A stretch of DNA of 64,000 nucleotides, from NCBI RefSeq assembly GCF_003025615.1, contig NZ_PYMJ01000004.1, positions 208,185 to 272,184 on the forward strand. Reading direction: 5' to 3'. Positions within the stretch are counted from its first letter, which is position 1, and every line of letters begins with the position of its first letter. The position numbers and the translations under genes were made by a program. The notes below the pieces were generated by a model. The model saw nothing but the letters and a program-made list of their open reading frames with translations, searched no databases and was not told the origin of the DNA. Origin of the DNA: Photobacterium frigidiphilum (GTDB lineage: Bacteria > Pseudomonadota > Gammaproteobacteria > Enterobacterales > Vibrionaceae). Shown piece by piece: positions 1 to 9,643 of this stretch.

Positions 1-665
1 ACTTTACAGTAAAAGATACAGGAATTGGTATTGATTTAGAGAAACAAATAATTATTTTTGATTCTTACACCCAAGCCGATGGTTCGATATCGCGTAAATA
101 TGGCGGTACGGGTTTAGGGCTATCTATATCGAATAGTCTATGTAAATTAATGGGCTCGAAGCTCGAGGTAAAGAGCCAGCCATCAGTTGAAACTGAGTTT
201 TATTTTGACGTTCAGTTAGATGAAGTTGCCGTACCGATAGTTGTAAAAAAACGCTCTCCAAATTTCAATTTATCAAATTATGCCAACAAGCATATTTTGG
301 TTGCTGAAGACAGTATGGTGAACCAACAATTAGTTAAAGCACTATTGAAAACATTAGGGCTAACAACTATTTCAATGGTAAGTGATGGTATTCAAGCTAT
401 CGATTTTATTAAACAACAAAAAGTTGATTTGGTATTAATGGATTGCCAAATGCCTAATATGGGAGGGCTTGAGGCTACCAAAGCAATTAGAGTACTTAAT
501 TTATGTCATCAACCGAGTATAATTGCTTTAACTGCAAATGTGCTTGATGATGAAAAAACGCGCTGTTTAACCGCGGGGATGAATGATTATATTCCTAAGC
601 CGATAGAAAGGGCTAAGTTATTTTCAAGTCTAAAAAATGCGTTTGAAAATGGGTATAAACAATAA
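1..665 (+). CDS. Hybrid sensor histidine kinase/response regulator, C-terminal part
   Basis: The 3' end of a hybrid two-component kinase; the gene starts left of the window and the frame is open from base 3. The first codons read DTGIGI (G1 box of the HATPase domain), followed by a QADGS stretch and GGTGLGLSI (G2 box), so this is the end of the ATP-binding domain. A receiver domain follows: acidic residues in VAEDSM, the phospho-acceptor Asp in LMDCQMPNMGG (codon 441-443), a Thr in ALTAN, and the Lys in IPKPIE. The protein ends about 20 residues after the receiver domain, with no Hpt domain, so phosphate is presumably passed to a separate Hpt protein. The sensory part and signal cannot be seen. 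Confidence 0.9.
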   Translation, partial: FTVKDTGIGIDLEKQIIIFDSYTQADGSISRKYGGTGLGLSISNSLCKLMGSKLEVKSQPSVETEFYFDVQLDEVAVPIVVKKRSPNFNLSNYANKHILVAEDSMVNQQLVKALLKTLGLTTISMVSDGIQAIDFIKQQKVDLVLMDCQMPNMGGLEATKAIRVLNLCHQPSIIALTANVLDDEKTRCLTAGMNDYIPKPIERAKLFSSLKNAFENGYKQ

Positions 666-725
666 ATAAGCTCAAGTGGTTAGTTTATTATCTACCATTG
701 TAACTTGAGCTTTTCATCATTGATA

Positions 726-1853
726 TTACGATGCTGGGTAGATTGCCCCTAGGCTGGTTAATCCAGAAGCGCCTGTTACTTCTGGTAAATTTCCCGGCTT
801 ATTATGATGTGTTCGGTATGCTAGCCACGCGAAAGCCATGGCTTCCATATTATCGCTATCTACTCCTCGTTCTGTTGTCGACATCACTTGCCATTCGGGT
901 AATTGTGCTGCTAAACGCGCCATTAATAATGGATTATGAGCACCACCGCCACAGACTAACAATTCCTGTTTGGTTGATAATTCAGGTTTTTCATTATGTT
1001 GATATGAAAGGACATCATTTGCAATGGTGACTGCAGTAAATTCAGCTAGGGTTGCTTGTACATCTTCTGCGGGTATATCTAAACCTGATAATTCTTGTTT
1101 TAACCACGGTAAATTAAATAATTCACGACCTGTACTTTTAGGTGCTGGCTGCTTGAAGTAAGGCTCGTCGAGCAGTCTTTCTAACAGTATTTTATTTACA
1201 GTGCCTGTTTTAGCCCATTTGGCATTAGCATCATATTGGTCGCCATTATACTGGTGGATCCATGCATCCATTAACATGTTACCTGGGCCAGTATCATAGC
1301 CCGTAACAGGTTGATCGGGAGTGAGTATTGTGATGTTAGCAATGCCGCCAATATTGAGGATTACGCGCGTTGTATCAAGAGAACTAAAAAGCTGTTGATG
1401 AAAAGCTGGAACGAGTGGTGCGCCTTGCCCACCGAGAGCCATATCTTTTCGACGAAAATCAGCGATGGTTGTAATGTGTGTTTTAGCCGCAATAATATTG
1501 GCATCACCGAGTTGCATGGTGAAAGCATATTGTGTTTCTGGTGAGTGAAATACGGTTTGCCCGTGGCTTCCAATCGCAGTAACAGAGTCTGGAGATATAC
1601 CGGTTTTCTTTAACAATGCGAGCACAGCATCAGCAAATAAATGCCCGAGTCGGTGATCGAGCTCTCCAACTGCTTGCAAATTGGTGGATTGACCAAGGCA
1701 AATGTCAAGTAATGCCTGTTTAAGGTCTTCACCCATAGGAAAAGAGTTTTCACCCATCAAGCGGATACTGTTTTCTTCAATTTCAACCAAAACGGTATCA
1801 ACACCATCCATACTTGTACCAGACATAATGCCGATATAACGCTCAATTGCCAT
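726..1853 (-). CDS. anmK: Anhydro-N-acetylmuramic acid kinase
   Basis: AnmK phosphorylates and hydrolyses 1,6-anhydro-MurNAc to MurNAc-6-phosphate during cell-wall recycling in the cytoplasm. The N-terminal YIGIMSGTSMDGVD phosphate-binding signature, the GSHGQT motif, NIGGIANIT, YDTGPGN and VCGGGAHN match the family. I chose the ATG at 1853 (375 aa) over the upstream one because an AGAGG ribosome site lies just ahead and because the family starts at this point (MAIERYIGIMSG). No murQ etherase gene is next to it; malZ lies upstream on the same strand, 200 bp away. Confidence 0.95.
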   Translation of the reverse strand: MAIERYIGIMSGTSMDGVDTVLVEIEENSIRLMGENSFPMGEDLKQALLDICLGQSTNLQAVGELDHRLGHLFADAVLALLKKTGISPDSVTAIGSHGQTVFHSPETQYAFTMQLGDANIIAAKTHITTIADFRRKDMALGGQGAPLVPAFHQQLFSSLDTTRVILNIGGIANITILTPDQPVTGYDTGPGNMLMDAWIHQYNGDQYDANAKWAKTGTVNKILLERLLDEPYFKQPAPKSTGRELFNLPWLKQELSGLDIPAEDVQATLAEFTAVTIANDVLSYQHNEKPELSTKQELLVCGGGAHNPLLMARLAAQLPEWQVMSTTERGVDSDNMEAMAFAWLAYRTHHNKPGNLPEVTGASGLTSLGAIYPAS

Positions 1854-2011
1854 AAGAACCTCTAGTGTGTGCTGTCCATAGATAAATGGTATTACAGTCA
1901 TAATGTAAACGGAAAAAGTAATCGAGGGAATGATTGTTAGCGTAAATTATTGATGCAAATTGTTAGCGCAAAGAAGGGGACAGTTTTCCTTGACCATTAC
2001 AGTATAGGAAA

Positions 2012-2043
2012 AGGTTAAGTGGATAGAAAATCACACTTAACCT
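2012..2043 (-). terminator. Hairpin terminator after malZ
   Basis: Ten-base perfect arms (aggttaagtg / cacttaacct) with a 12-base loop, followed on the minus strand by TTTTCC, twelve bases past the malZ stop codon. It also separates malZ from anmK. Confidence 0.6.
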
Positions 2044-2054
2044 CTATGTGTGTT

Positions 2055-3920
2055 TTATTCGCTGGCTGTCAGTAATATTCCTTCTTTACCTGCCAATGTG
2101 ATTGAAACGCTTCCTTCGCTAATATGCCATTCATCATCAGTTAACAGGTCGCGTAAAGAACCTGACTCAATGCCTAATTGCCAAACAGGTAAATGCAACG
2201 TTTTAGCTGATTCACTGTTATTAATAAGGCAAATAACATGCTCTGTTTCTGTCGTTCTAGCAAAGGCAAAATGTTGGTTCTCAGCCAATAACCACTGAAC
2301 ACTGCCAGATTGAAGGGCGGTTGATGATTTTCTGACAGCAATGAGTTGCTGCAAATAACTGAATGTTTGTGGTTTTTGTTCTTGCTCTGTTCTTTCCCAC
2401 GGGAAACAACGACGGTTATCTGGATCTTGGCCGCCTTGTAATTCAACTTCTGTACCGTAGTAAACACACGGTGTGCCGACATAAGCAAAAAGCATCATTA
2501 ATGCTAGGTGCATCGTTTCTGTGTTGTTATCCACCATGGTTAAAAAACGCATTGTATCGTGGCTATCTAGCTGGTTAAGCTGAGAGAGCTGATTCAACCA
2601 CGGTAATTTCGTACGCGCTTCGTTTAGCCATTCTACTAATTCTTCAGCATCAATTTGACATGCGTGATAGGCAATGTCTTTTTGAGCGAAAAAAGCACGA
2701 AGAGGGTGAGCAAAACCGTAATAGTTCATCGCACCGTCTTCTTGATCACCTTGAAGCCAGTTAGACGCTTCAAAGAAATGTTCGCCTAATACATAACAAT
2801 CAGGGTTGACCGACTTGGCGGCATTGCGGAAGGATTTAACAAAATGAGCATTATTATGTGCGCCTTTGCCTTCACCTAGCATATGGATAACATCGAAACG
2901 CCATGCATCTATATTATAGGGCGGTTTTAGCCAGTGTTTGATTACAGCGTCGTCACCTGCATAGATATAATCCTGTACTTCAGGATTAGAAAAATTCAGT
3001 TTAGGTAGCGTTGATATACCATTCCAGCCAACGTATTCGTTACTGTTATCGGCAAATTGATAATACTGACGGTAAGTAGAGTTAGGATGATCGTATGCGC
3101 CCACAGCTTGGTCTGCGGTATTACGTTGATACATATCGAACCAAGGGTGATCGACTGAAGTATGGTTATACACGGCATCTAGCATAATCTTCATATTACG
3201 TTGATGCAGATCTGCCACCATGTTGGCAAATTGCTCATTCGTGCCTAAATGAGGATCGATATTGAGGTAATCCGTTGTATCGTATTTATGATTACTGGGC
3301 GCGGTAAATATCGGATTTAAATAGAGTGCGGTTACACCTAATTCTTGTAAGTAATCAATCTTATTATGAATACCTTGTAAGTCGCCTCCGAAGAATTCGC
3401 TTGGTCCACTCGAATCATGGTTTGATGCTGATTCACCCCATGCTTTTGCTATTGTCGGTTTTTCTGTGCCACGTAAACAGTATTCATTAGATTGAACACT
3501 GATTGATGGGTTTGCATTTGAAAAACGGTCGGGGAAAACTTGATAGAAAATCTGTTCTTTAACCCAAGCTGGCGGTTGATGCTGGTTATTGAATTTGAAG
3601 TGCTTTTCTTTACCCGGTACTCGTGGTGACACACCACAACCGTGTAGCCACCATTGACGACTGTTTTGCATCACTTTAAAGGTATAAAAAGTGGTGTCTT
3701 TATCTGAATTGATCGGTAATTTCCCATGCCAGTATTGCAGGCGACCTTGGGTTCTACCGCGTTCCATATCAATTAATAGTTCTTCATTATCGGGTTCACA
3801 TCGAATGAAGATGGCTGATATCAGTGTATCAACATCACTGACCATCGTTACGTTAAGCGTGTTGTCTGTAGGAGTAAGCCAGGCGCTATCCTGTCCATGG
3901 TAAAGAAATGGCGTTTTCAT
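2055..3920 (-). CDS. malZ: Maltodextrin glucosidase (GH13)
   Basis: A cytoplasmic GH13 alpha-glucosidase that trims glucose from the reducing end of short maltodextrins. The protein has 621 residues (E. coli MalZ 604): an N-terminal beta domain of about 120 residues, then the TIM barrel with IFYQVFPDRF, YLNPIF and KYDTTDYLNIDP. Catalytic residues are visible: nucleophile Asp in DAWRFDVIHMLGEG, acid/base Glu in VLGEHFF, and third Asp in QLDSHDTMRF. The MalZ-like PCVYYGTE and RRCFPW follow. No other mal gene or MalT is nearby, so it stands alone. The start is the first ATG of the frame; its ribosome site is weak (AGAGA). Confidence 0.9.
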   Translation of the reverse strand: MKTPFLYHGQDSAWLTPTDNTLNVTMVSDVDTLISAIFIRCEPDNEELLIDMERGRTQGRLQYWHGKLPINSDKDTTFYTFKVMQNSRQWWLHGCGVSPRVPGKEKHFKFNNQHQPPAWVKEQIFYQVFPDRFSNANPSISVQSNEYCLRGTEKPTIAKAWGESASNHDSSGPSEFFGGDLQGIHNKIDYLQELGVTALYLNPIFTAPSNHKYDTTDYLNIDPHLGTNEQFANMVADLHQRNMKIMLDAVYNHTSVDHPWFDMYQRNTADQAVGAYDHPNSTYRQYYQFADNSNEYVGWNGISTLPKLNFSNPEVQDYIYAGDDAVIKHWLKPPYNIDAWRFDVIHMLGEGKGAHNNAHFVKSFRNAAKSVNPDCYVLGEHFFEASNWLQGDQEDGAMNYYGFAHPLRAFFAQKDIAYHACQIDAEELVEWLNEARTKLPWLNQLSQLNQLDSHDTMRFLTMVDNNTETMHLALMMLFAYVGTPCVYYGTEVELQGGQDPDNRRCFPWERTEQEQKPQTFSYLQQLIAVRKSSTALQSGSVQWLLAENQHFAFARTTETEHVICLINNSESAKTLHLPVWQLGIESGSLRDLLTDDEWHISEGSVSITLAGKEGILLTASE

Positions 3921-4094
3921 TGTAATTATCTCTGCCTGAAACTGAATTGGAAATGTCTGTACGTGCTTGGGTATAGTTCCAATCTACCGCTTTTTGACGA
4001 GAAATAAATCCACCTTGGTTCAAAAATGGAAGGAGTAGACGTTAGGCGTAGAAAACACGTGTAACAATTCATTTGGATCAGAGGAATCTGATGA

Positions 4095-4538
4095 TTAGAT
4101 TTGGCAGCGGCTTGCTTGATGGCGCATCTCTTCTTTTCTTAACGGCATACGGTCAACAATTTCGGTGAGTTGTAACCAATTTGTTTTTTCATTCCAGCGG
4201 TGTTTTTCTAAGCCATCCTTACCGACAAGAATGCCAGTATGATGTTCTTTAGGAATGTTATATTTTTGCTGAAGGTGGTTAATTTCTTCTGGACTAAAAA
4301 AACCATAAGGTTGGTTAAAACCGTCGTTGGTAATAATCACGGTCTTTATATCTCGTTCTTGCAGTACACACTCATTCATTAGTACTTGTTTCATAAATTC
4401 TTGTACGTGTTGATCTTTCTCTGGTGCAAAGTACAAGATGCTTCGATGATTCCAATGCATAGAATCCATCGGGTAGGCGACGCAATTATTTATTCCCACA
4501 AACAGAACGAGAGATAACAAATATATGAATAGTTTCAT
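4095..4538 (-). CDS. Secreted DUF4174-like protein
   Basis: 147 residues with a signal peptide (hydrophobic residues 4-20, likely cut after NNCVAYP). The mature part fits the DUF4174 pattern as I know it: an N-terminal RSILYFAPEKD strand, an ERDIKTVIIT strand, and a C-terminal GILVGKDGLEKHRW segment, giving a thioredoxin-like outline without a CXXC pair. Such proteins are periplasmic and of unknown role. It lies between malZ and a LysR gene on the same strand with more than 100 bp on either side, so probably its own transcript. Confidence 0.65.
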   Translation of the reverse strand: MKLFIYLLSLVLFVGINNCVAYPMDSMHWNHRSILYFAPEKDQHVQEFMKQVLMNECVLQERDIKTVIITNDGFNQPYGFFSPEEINHLQQKYNIPKEHHTGILVGKDGLEKHRWNEKTNWLQLTEIVDRMPLRKEEMRHQASRCQI

Positions 4539-4680
4539 CAGCGTGCACCTAAGTTCTATAACCTAGTACGAACTAGCAACGTAATAGAGTGTAATTCCCT
4601 TCTGATTATAGGTGAAAACACTCAATAACGGCGGAACGGGTTGCTTTTCGTATCTGAACCGCTTCTGAAACAAGGACAAC

Positions 4681-5613
4681 CTATTGTGCAAGGTGTTCAG
4701 TAACGTAGTCGATAAATGCCCGTAATCTTGCAGGCATGAATTTGGTCTGAGCAAACTGTAAAGCAATATCTCCTTGATAGTTTCCTTTCATTGTCCAGTC
4801 TTTTAATACCTCTTTCACTGAACCATTTTCTAACGCTTGCTTAATCACAAAATCTGGAAAGATACCTATACCTAATCCATCTATTACGCCCTTTAAGCGC
4901 ATTTGAGAATGATTAACGGCGTAACGACCTGTCACGCTCACGCTTTGAAATTCGTCATCTTTAATGAAGTCCCAAATGTGATCGGTAGTGGTTTCACCAA
5001 GATAAATACAATCATGCTGACGTAAGTCTGTGGGTATTTGGGGTTCTCCGCGTAGCGCCAAGTATTCAGGGCTTGCGCACAATGTTAGGTTTACTTTACC
5101 AATTTTCTTATTCACTAAAGCTTCTGATGGGTGCTCTGTTAAGCGAAAAACGATATCAATGCCTTCAGATAAAATGTCGATCTCACCGTCTGAGGCTTTA
5201 AGTTTTAGTTGAATATCAGGGTACTGAGTCAGAAAAGGGGTAACTAAAGGTTGTAATACTATACTTAGGAAAGCTTTTGGCGCTGCAACGGTTAATGTAC
5301 CTGATGGGATCGTATGTTCTGAACTTGCAATTTCAACGGCCTGTTTTGCGGCATTCGTCATAACTTTGCATTGTTCATAAATTTTAGTACCAGACTCACT
5401 GATCATTAACTTACGTGTTGTGCGCTCTAAAAGTTTCACTGAAAGGGCCTTTTCAAGGCGAGAAATTTGCTTACTGAGAGCCGATGGGGTAACACCTAAC
5501 TTCTTTGCTGCCGCGGTATAACTGCCTTCATCAACAACAATAATAAAGACGGCAAGGTCGGGCATTACGGCGATCAATTTGTTCGTATCCACAGATTTGT
5601 GCCTCAGGTTCAA
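4681..5613 (-). CDS. LysR-family transcriptional regulator
   Basis: 310 residues with a typical N-terminal winged helix-turn-helix (GSYTAAAKKLGVTPSALSKQ, about residues 30-50) and a LysR substrate-binding domain ending in a plain ARLRAFIDYVTEHL helix. It resembles the subgroup whose members begin MPDLAVF. The longest frame starts with TTG at 5613, with a GGAAAA stretch upstream; an internal GTG (5592) or ATG (5565) is also possible. It is divergent from kbl across about 200 bp holding two palindromes, so kbl-tdh is a candidate target, but an unlinked target cannot be excluded. Confidence 0.85.
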   Translation of the reverse strand: MNLRHKSVDTNKLIAVMPDLAVFIIVVDEGSYTAAAKKLGVTPSALSKQISRLEKALSVKLLERTTRKLMISESGTKIYEQCKVMTNAAKQAVEIASSEHTIPSGTLTVAAPKAFLSIVLQPLVTPFLTQYPDIQLKLKASDGEIDILSEGIDIVFRLTEHPSEALVNKKIGKVNLTLCASPEYLALRGEPQIPTDLRQHDCIYLGETTTDHIWDFIKDDEFQSVSVTGRYAVNHSQMRLKGVIDGLGIGIFPDFVIKQALENGSVKEVLKDWTMKGNYQGDIALQFAQTKFMPARLRAFIDYVTEHLAQ

Positions 5614-5665
5614 TAATCATTTTCCATATAAGGGGATAATAGTTGTAATGCACTTGAATTAGAAT

Positions 5666-5679
5666 GATTAAAGTTAATC
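5666..5679. promoter_or_regulatory. Palindrome in the LysR/kbl divergent region
   Basis: Perfect inverted repeat gattaa-ag-ttaatc, with T and A spacing reminiscent of a LysR-type T-N11-A box. Its place between the divergent LysR and kbl genes makes it a candidate operator; this is inference only. Confidence 0.35.
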
Positions 5680-5708
5680 GAAGAGTTAATTGCACGATTT
5701 TTAGCTAA

Positions 5709-5723
5709 TCATCACAGTGATGA
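5709..5723. promoter_or_regulatory. Second palindrome upstream of kbl
   Basis: Inverted repeat tcatcac-a-gtgatga, seven-base perfect arms around one base, about 100 bp before the kbl start codon. It could be a regulator-binding site for kbl-tdh. No known regulator consensus was recognised. Confidence 0.35.
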
Positions 5724-5819
5724 ATGTTAAGCACCCTTAGCGAGTTTGTAAGGTATTCGTTGGGTAAGTATTTCACTGGTTAGCCATTTCCCCAAAATAT
5801 AATAAATGTGAGGAACACT

Positions 5820-7031
5820 ATGTCTGCTGCATTCTACGAACAAATTAACCAGCAAATTGAAGAGGTTAAAGCTGGTGGCTTGTACAAGTCTGAACGTATT
5901 ATTACGTCAGCTCAAAAAGCGGCTGTTTCTATTCTTAACAAAGAAGGTGTTGATACAGGCGAAGAAGTGCTGAACTTCTGTGCTAACAACTACCTTGGCT
6001 TAGCTAACCACCCAGAATTAATTGAAGCTGCGAAAGCAGGTATGGATGCACATGGTTTTGGCATGGCATCGGTACGTTTCATTTGTGGTACACAAGATTC
6101 TCACAAAGAACTAGAACAAAAACTATCAACGTTCCTAGGTACTGAAGATACGATTCTTTATACCTCTTGCTTTGATGCGAACGCGGGTTTGTTTGAAACA
6201 TTATTAGGCCCAGAAGATGCAATCATTTCTGATGCGCTAAACCACGCATCTATTATTGATGGCGTACGTTTATGTAAAGCTAAGCGTTTCCGTTATGCAA
6301 ATAACAACATGGAAGAACTTGAGCAGCAATTAATTGCCGCGAAAGAAGCGGGTATTCGCCATACATTAATCGTTACTGATGGTGTGTTCTCTATGGACGG
6401 CGTAGTCGCTAACCTTCCTGCTATTTGTGACCTTGCTGATAAGTACGGCGCGCTTGTGATGATTGATGATTCACACGCAGTTGGCTTCATGGGTGACAAT
6501 GGTCGTGGTACACATGAGCACCACAATGTAATTGATCGTGTTGATATCATCACGGGTACATTGGGTAAAGCTATGGGTGGCGCTTCAGGCGGTTACACGG
6601 CTGGTAAGAAAGAAGTGATTGACTGGTTACGTCAACGTTCGCGTCCGTACCTATTTTCTAACTCTGTGGCACCTGCAATTGTTTCTGCTTCTATCCGTGT
6701 TCTTGATTTATTGGCTGAAAGTGGCGATTTACGCACGCGCCTATGGGAAAATTCTGCACATTTCCGTACGCGTATGACAGAAGCTGGTTTCACAATGTCA
6801 GGTGCTGACCATGCGATCATTCCAATCATGTTGGGTGATGCGAAAGTGGCTGCGGAATTTGCAGAACGCGCACTAGAAAAAGGTATCTACGTTGTAGGTT
6901 TCTCTTTCCCTGTGGTACCACAAGGCCAAGCGCGTATTCGTACGCAAATGTCTGCGGCGCATTCGCCAGAGCAACTTGACCGTGCTATCGATGTATTCAT
7001 CGAAGTTGGTAAAGATATGGGCATTATTTAA
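5820..7031 (+). CDS. kbl: Glycine C-acetyltransferase (2-amino-3-ketobutyrate CoA ligase)
   Basis: A PLP enzyme of the alpha-oxoamine synthase family that cleaves 2-amino-3-ketobutyrate with CoA to glycine and acetyl-CoA, the second step of threonine breakdown begun by Tdh. Seen: [14 protein letters not shown] near the N-terminus, a His in [12 protein letters not shown], Asp-His in [12 protein letters not shown], and the PLP-binding Lys at about residue 250 in [14 protein letters not shown]. The ATG at 5820 (403 aa; E. coli 398) sits behind a clear GAGGAA ribosome site; the four codons from the GTG at 5808 are not needed. Confidence 0.96.
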   Translation: MSAAFYEQINQQIEEVKAGGLYKSERIITSAQKAAVSILNKEGVDTGEEVLNFCANNYLGLANHPELIEAAKAGMDAHGFGMASVRFICGTQDSHKELEQKLSTFLGTEDTILYTSCFDANAGLFETLLGPEDAIISDALNHASIIDGVRLCKAKRFRYANNNMEELEQQLIAAKEAGIRHTLIVTDGVFSMDGVVANLPAICDLADKYGALVMIDDSHAVGFMGDNGRGTHEHHNVIDRVDIITGTLGKAMGGASGGYTAGKKEVIDWLRQRSRPYLFSNSVAPAIVSASIRVLDLLAESGDLRTRLWENSAHFRTRMTEAGFTMSGADHAIIPIMLGDAKVAAEFAERALEKGIYVVGFSFPVVPQGQARIRTQMSAAHSPEQLDRAIDVFIEVGKDMGII

Positions 7032-7052
7032 TAGCCTAATTATGAATAAGTG

Positions 7053-7076
7053 TCACGAGGTTCTCGGATCTCGTGA
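7053..7076. other. Hairpin in the kbl-tdh gap
   Basis: Seven-base arms tcacgag / ctcgtga with a ten-base loop, about 20 bases after the kbl stop and without a T-run. It may act in processing or partial termination between kbl and tdh, which are 186 bp apart here. Confidence 0.35.
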
Positions 7077-7217
7077 ACATATTCGTTGATAATTCAGTTT
7101 TCCAAAAACGTACTTCTGGTTTGCTCAGAGGTAACAGTATCCTCGTATAATGCTGAGTAGGGTATTAAGGCTAAGTGTCTTCCCTTTAAACAGCATTCAG
7201 ATGTAAGCGAATAAAAA

Positions 7218-8249
7218 ATGAAAATTAAAGCGCTGTCAAAACTAAAGCCTGAAGAAGGCATCTGGATGAATGAAGTAGACAAGCCTGAAATGGGCCATAA
7301 CGATCTACTTATTCGTATTAAGAAAACAGCTATTTGTGGTACAGATGTACATATCTACAACTGGGATGAATGGTCACAAAAGACGATTCCAGTTCCAATG
7401 GTTGTAGGTCATGAATATGTTGGTGAAGTTGTTGGTATTGGCCAAGAAGTTCGTGGTTTTACAATTGGTGATCGTGTATCTGGCGAAGGTCACATTACAT
7501 GCGGTCATTGCCGTAATTGTCGTGGTGGTCGTACACACCTTTGTCGTAATACGACAGGTGTTGGTGTTAACCGTGATGGCGCATTTGCTGAATTTTTGGT
7601 TATTCCTGCATTCAATGCGTTTAAGATCCCTGAAGGCATCTCTGACGATCTAGCATCGATCTTCGACCCGTTTGGCAATGCTGTTCATACTGCATTATCA
7701 TTCGATCTTGTTGGTGAAGATGTGCTAATTACAGGTGCTGGCCCTATTGGTATTATGGCTGCTGCTGTAGCAAAACACGTTGGTGCACGCCATGTTGTGA
7801 TTACCGATGTGAACGAATACCGTCTAGATCTTGCTCGTGAGATGGGCGTGACTCGCGCTGTTAACGTAGCAAATGAAAAACTTGAAGATGTAATGTCTGA
7901 ACTTGGCATGACAGAAGGTTTTGATGTTGGTCTAGAAATGTCTGGCGTACCATCAGCATTCAACGGCATGCTAGCTAACATGAACCACGGCGGTAAAGTG
8001 GCGTTGCTGGGTATTCCACCATCAGATATGGCAGTAGATTGGACTCAAGTTATCTTTAAAGGTTTGGTTATTAAAGGTATCTACGGTCGTGAAATGTTTG
8101 AAACGTGGTACAAGATGGCAAGCTTGATTCAATCAGGCTTAGATCTAACACCAATTATCACGCATCATTACAAGATTGATGATTTCCAAAAAGGCTTCGA
8201 CATGATGCGTTCAGGCATGTCAGGTAAAGTTATTCTCGATTGGGAATAA
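7218..8249 (+). CDS. tdh: L-threonine 3-dehydrogenase
   Basis: A zinc-dependent medium-chain dehydrogenase that oxidises L-threonine to 2-amino-3-ketobutyrate with NAD+, feeding Kbl. The 343-residue length equals the family norm (E. coli 341). Catalytic zinc ligands are in AICGTDVH (Cys about residue 40) and VGHEYVGEV. The four structural-zinc cysteines are in [15 protein letters not shown], and the NAD-binding Rossmann motif is [10 protein letters not shown]. The gene follows kbl in the same direction and ends just before a strong terminator shared with the convergent glycosyltransferase gene. Confidence 0.97.
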   Translation: MKIKALSKLKPEEGIWMNEVDKPEMGHNDLLIRIKKTAICGTDVHIYNWDEWSQKTIPVPMVVGHEYVGEVVGIGQEVRGFTIGDRVSGEGHITCGHCRNCRGGRTHLCRNTTGVGVNRDGAFAEFLVIPAFNAFKIPEGISDDLASIFDPFGNAVHTALSFDLVGEDVLITGAGPIGIMAAAVAKHVGARHVVITDVNEYRLDLAREMGVTRAVNVANEKLEDVMSELGMTEGFDVGLEMSGVPSAFNGMLANMNHGGKVALLGIPPSDMAVDWTQVIFKGLVIKGIYGREMFETWYKMASLIQSGLDLTPIITHHYKIDDFQKGFDMMRSGMSGKVILDWE

Positions 8250-8269
8250 TCAGCAGTCATACCTAAATG

Positions 8270-8294
8270 AAAAGCGAGCTTAGTGCTCGCTTTT
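8270..8294. terminator. Bidirectional terminator between tdh and the GT4 gene
   Basis: Ten-base perfect arms aaaagcgagc / gctcgctttt with loop ttagt; A- and T-runs flank it so it can work for both convergent genes. It overlaps the stop codon of the minus-strand gene by two bases. Confidence 0.85.
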
Positions 8295-9447
8295 ACTGTT
8301 TTACGGTATGCGTTTCTATCCAATTTGATAGTACCTTTGCCTGTTTTAATGCATCAAAATTTAGTACTACATTTTTCCGCGCTGAAATCCCCATTTCTTT
8401 TCTTCGCTCTATTGGCAATGTTACAAATGTCTTAATCGCATCAGTTAACTCGAGTGCGTTTTTTTGCTCAACCAAATAGCCTGTATTTGGGGCGACAATT
8501 TCTTTACAGCCCATAATGTTTGATGTGATAACGGGTATACCGACAGCCATGGCTTCTTTTAAGACGACTGGGCCTGTATCTACACATCCTGAATGTGAGA
8601 AACAAAACGGTGCTACCAAGCAATCATAGAAAGGTAAATTTTCTTGGATCCAGCTTGGTTGTTTTGAGCCTAAAAATCGCACATAAGGGGCTAAACCAAG
8701 TTGAGCAACTTGTTCTTTTAATGGTTTTAATAACTCACCAGTACCAATAATATCTAAAGTCATAGGATAGTGCCCACATAAGGGTTTCAACGCATCAAGT
8801 AAATACTTAACACCTTTTTGTTCAACTAACCGCCCAATAAAAATGAGCTTGATTGTCTCTTGATCTTGTTTTGTATGGGGCTTAAAGAGTTGGGTTTTTA
8901 CACCACAGTGAAGTAATTTAATATTGCCGTCAGCGGTCTTGTTAAAATCATTGCGCATATCATTACAAACAGCAACGACGAAATCGCTGTGTTTAATTTT
9001 TAAATCAAGATCAAAAGGGAACTCATAAACATCATGACCATGAGCAACAAAAGAACATGAAATACCCATCAATTTGGCTGAAGCAATACCGTGAGAGCAA
9101 GTATGTTGAGCAAAATGTGCGTGAATATGCTGAACATTGTGCTTTGCCATTTGTGATGCCATTTTAAAGCTATGCCAAAATAAAGATAATTTAGGCATAG
9201 ATTGTTGTGAGTAGATAAATTTCAAGCAATCAATGACTCTACGAGGTTTTAATTTTTTTAAAAGATTGAAATTAAAAAAATCGCCGATTTTATAAATGGT
9301 ATAGTTAAAAGCATCATCAGTTTTATTTTTTTCAAATGTCATCACACACACGTCATGCCCACATGCGTTTATTGCATCCACTTCAGTACGAATAAATGTT
9401 TCACTCAATACCGGAAAGGTTGGAGTGATAAAAGCCACTTTTTTCAT
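8293..9447 (-). CDS. Glycosyltransferase family 4
   Basis: 384 residues with a GT-B fold. The N-terminal domain begins KKVAFITPTFPVLSETFIRTE, which resembles WcaL/colanic-acid-type enzymes, and contains HIHAHFAQHTCSHG. The C-terminal nucleotide-sugar domain has FIGRLVEQKGVKYLLDAL and the E-x7-E type motif in KEAMAVGIPVITSNIMGCKEIV. It presumably transfers a sugar from a nucleotide donor during surface polysaccharide assembly at the cytoplasmic face. It faces away from the GT2 and flippase genes, with a 196-bp AT-rich divergent spacer. Donor and acceptor cannot be read from sequence. Confidence 0.88.
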   Translation of the reverse strand: MKKVAFITPTFPVLSETFIRTEVDAINACGHDVCVMTFEKNKTDDAFNYTIYKIGDFFNFNLLKKLKPRRVIDCLKFIYSQQSMPKLSLFWHSFKMASQMAKHNVQHIHAHFAQHTCSHGIASAKLMGISCSFVAHGHDVYEFPFDLDLKIKHSDFVVAVCNDMRNDFNKTADGNIKLLHCGVKTQLFKPHTKQDQETIKLIFIGRLVEQKGVKYLLDALKPLCGHYPMTLDIIGTGELLKPLKEQVAQLGLAPYVRFLGSKQPSWIQENLPFYDCLVAPFCFSHSGCVDTGPVVLKEAMAVGIPVITSNIMGCKEIVAPNTGYLVEQKNALELTDAIKTFVTLPIERRKEMGISARKNVVLNFDALKQAKVLSNWIETHTVKQ

Positions 9448-9643
9448 ATTATTCTTCTCTAATCACATTCAGTATTATCATTGAATAGCAATTATTGTGC
9501 CTATGAATAAAAAGCAAAACTTGAGTAAGATGATTGCATTATGCAAAAAACATAAAATATTGCATGTCTTTACGCCTATGTTATTGAATGTAATAACGGC
9601 ATGAATCCTGCTTTATTAGAAATATAATAAAAAGGAGTCAGTA

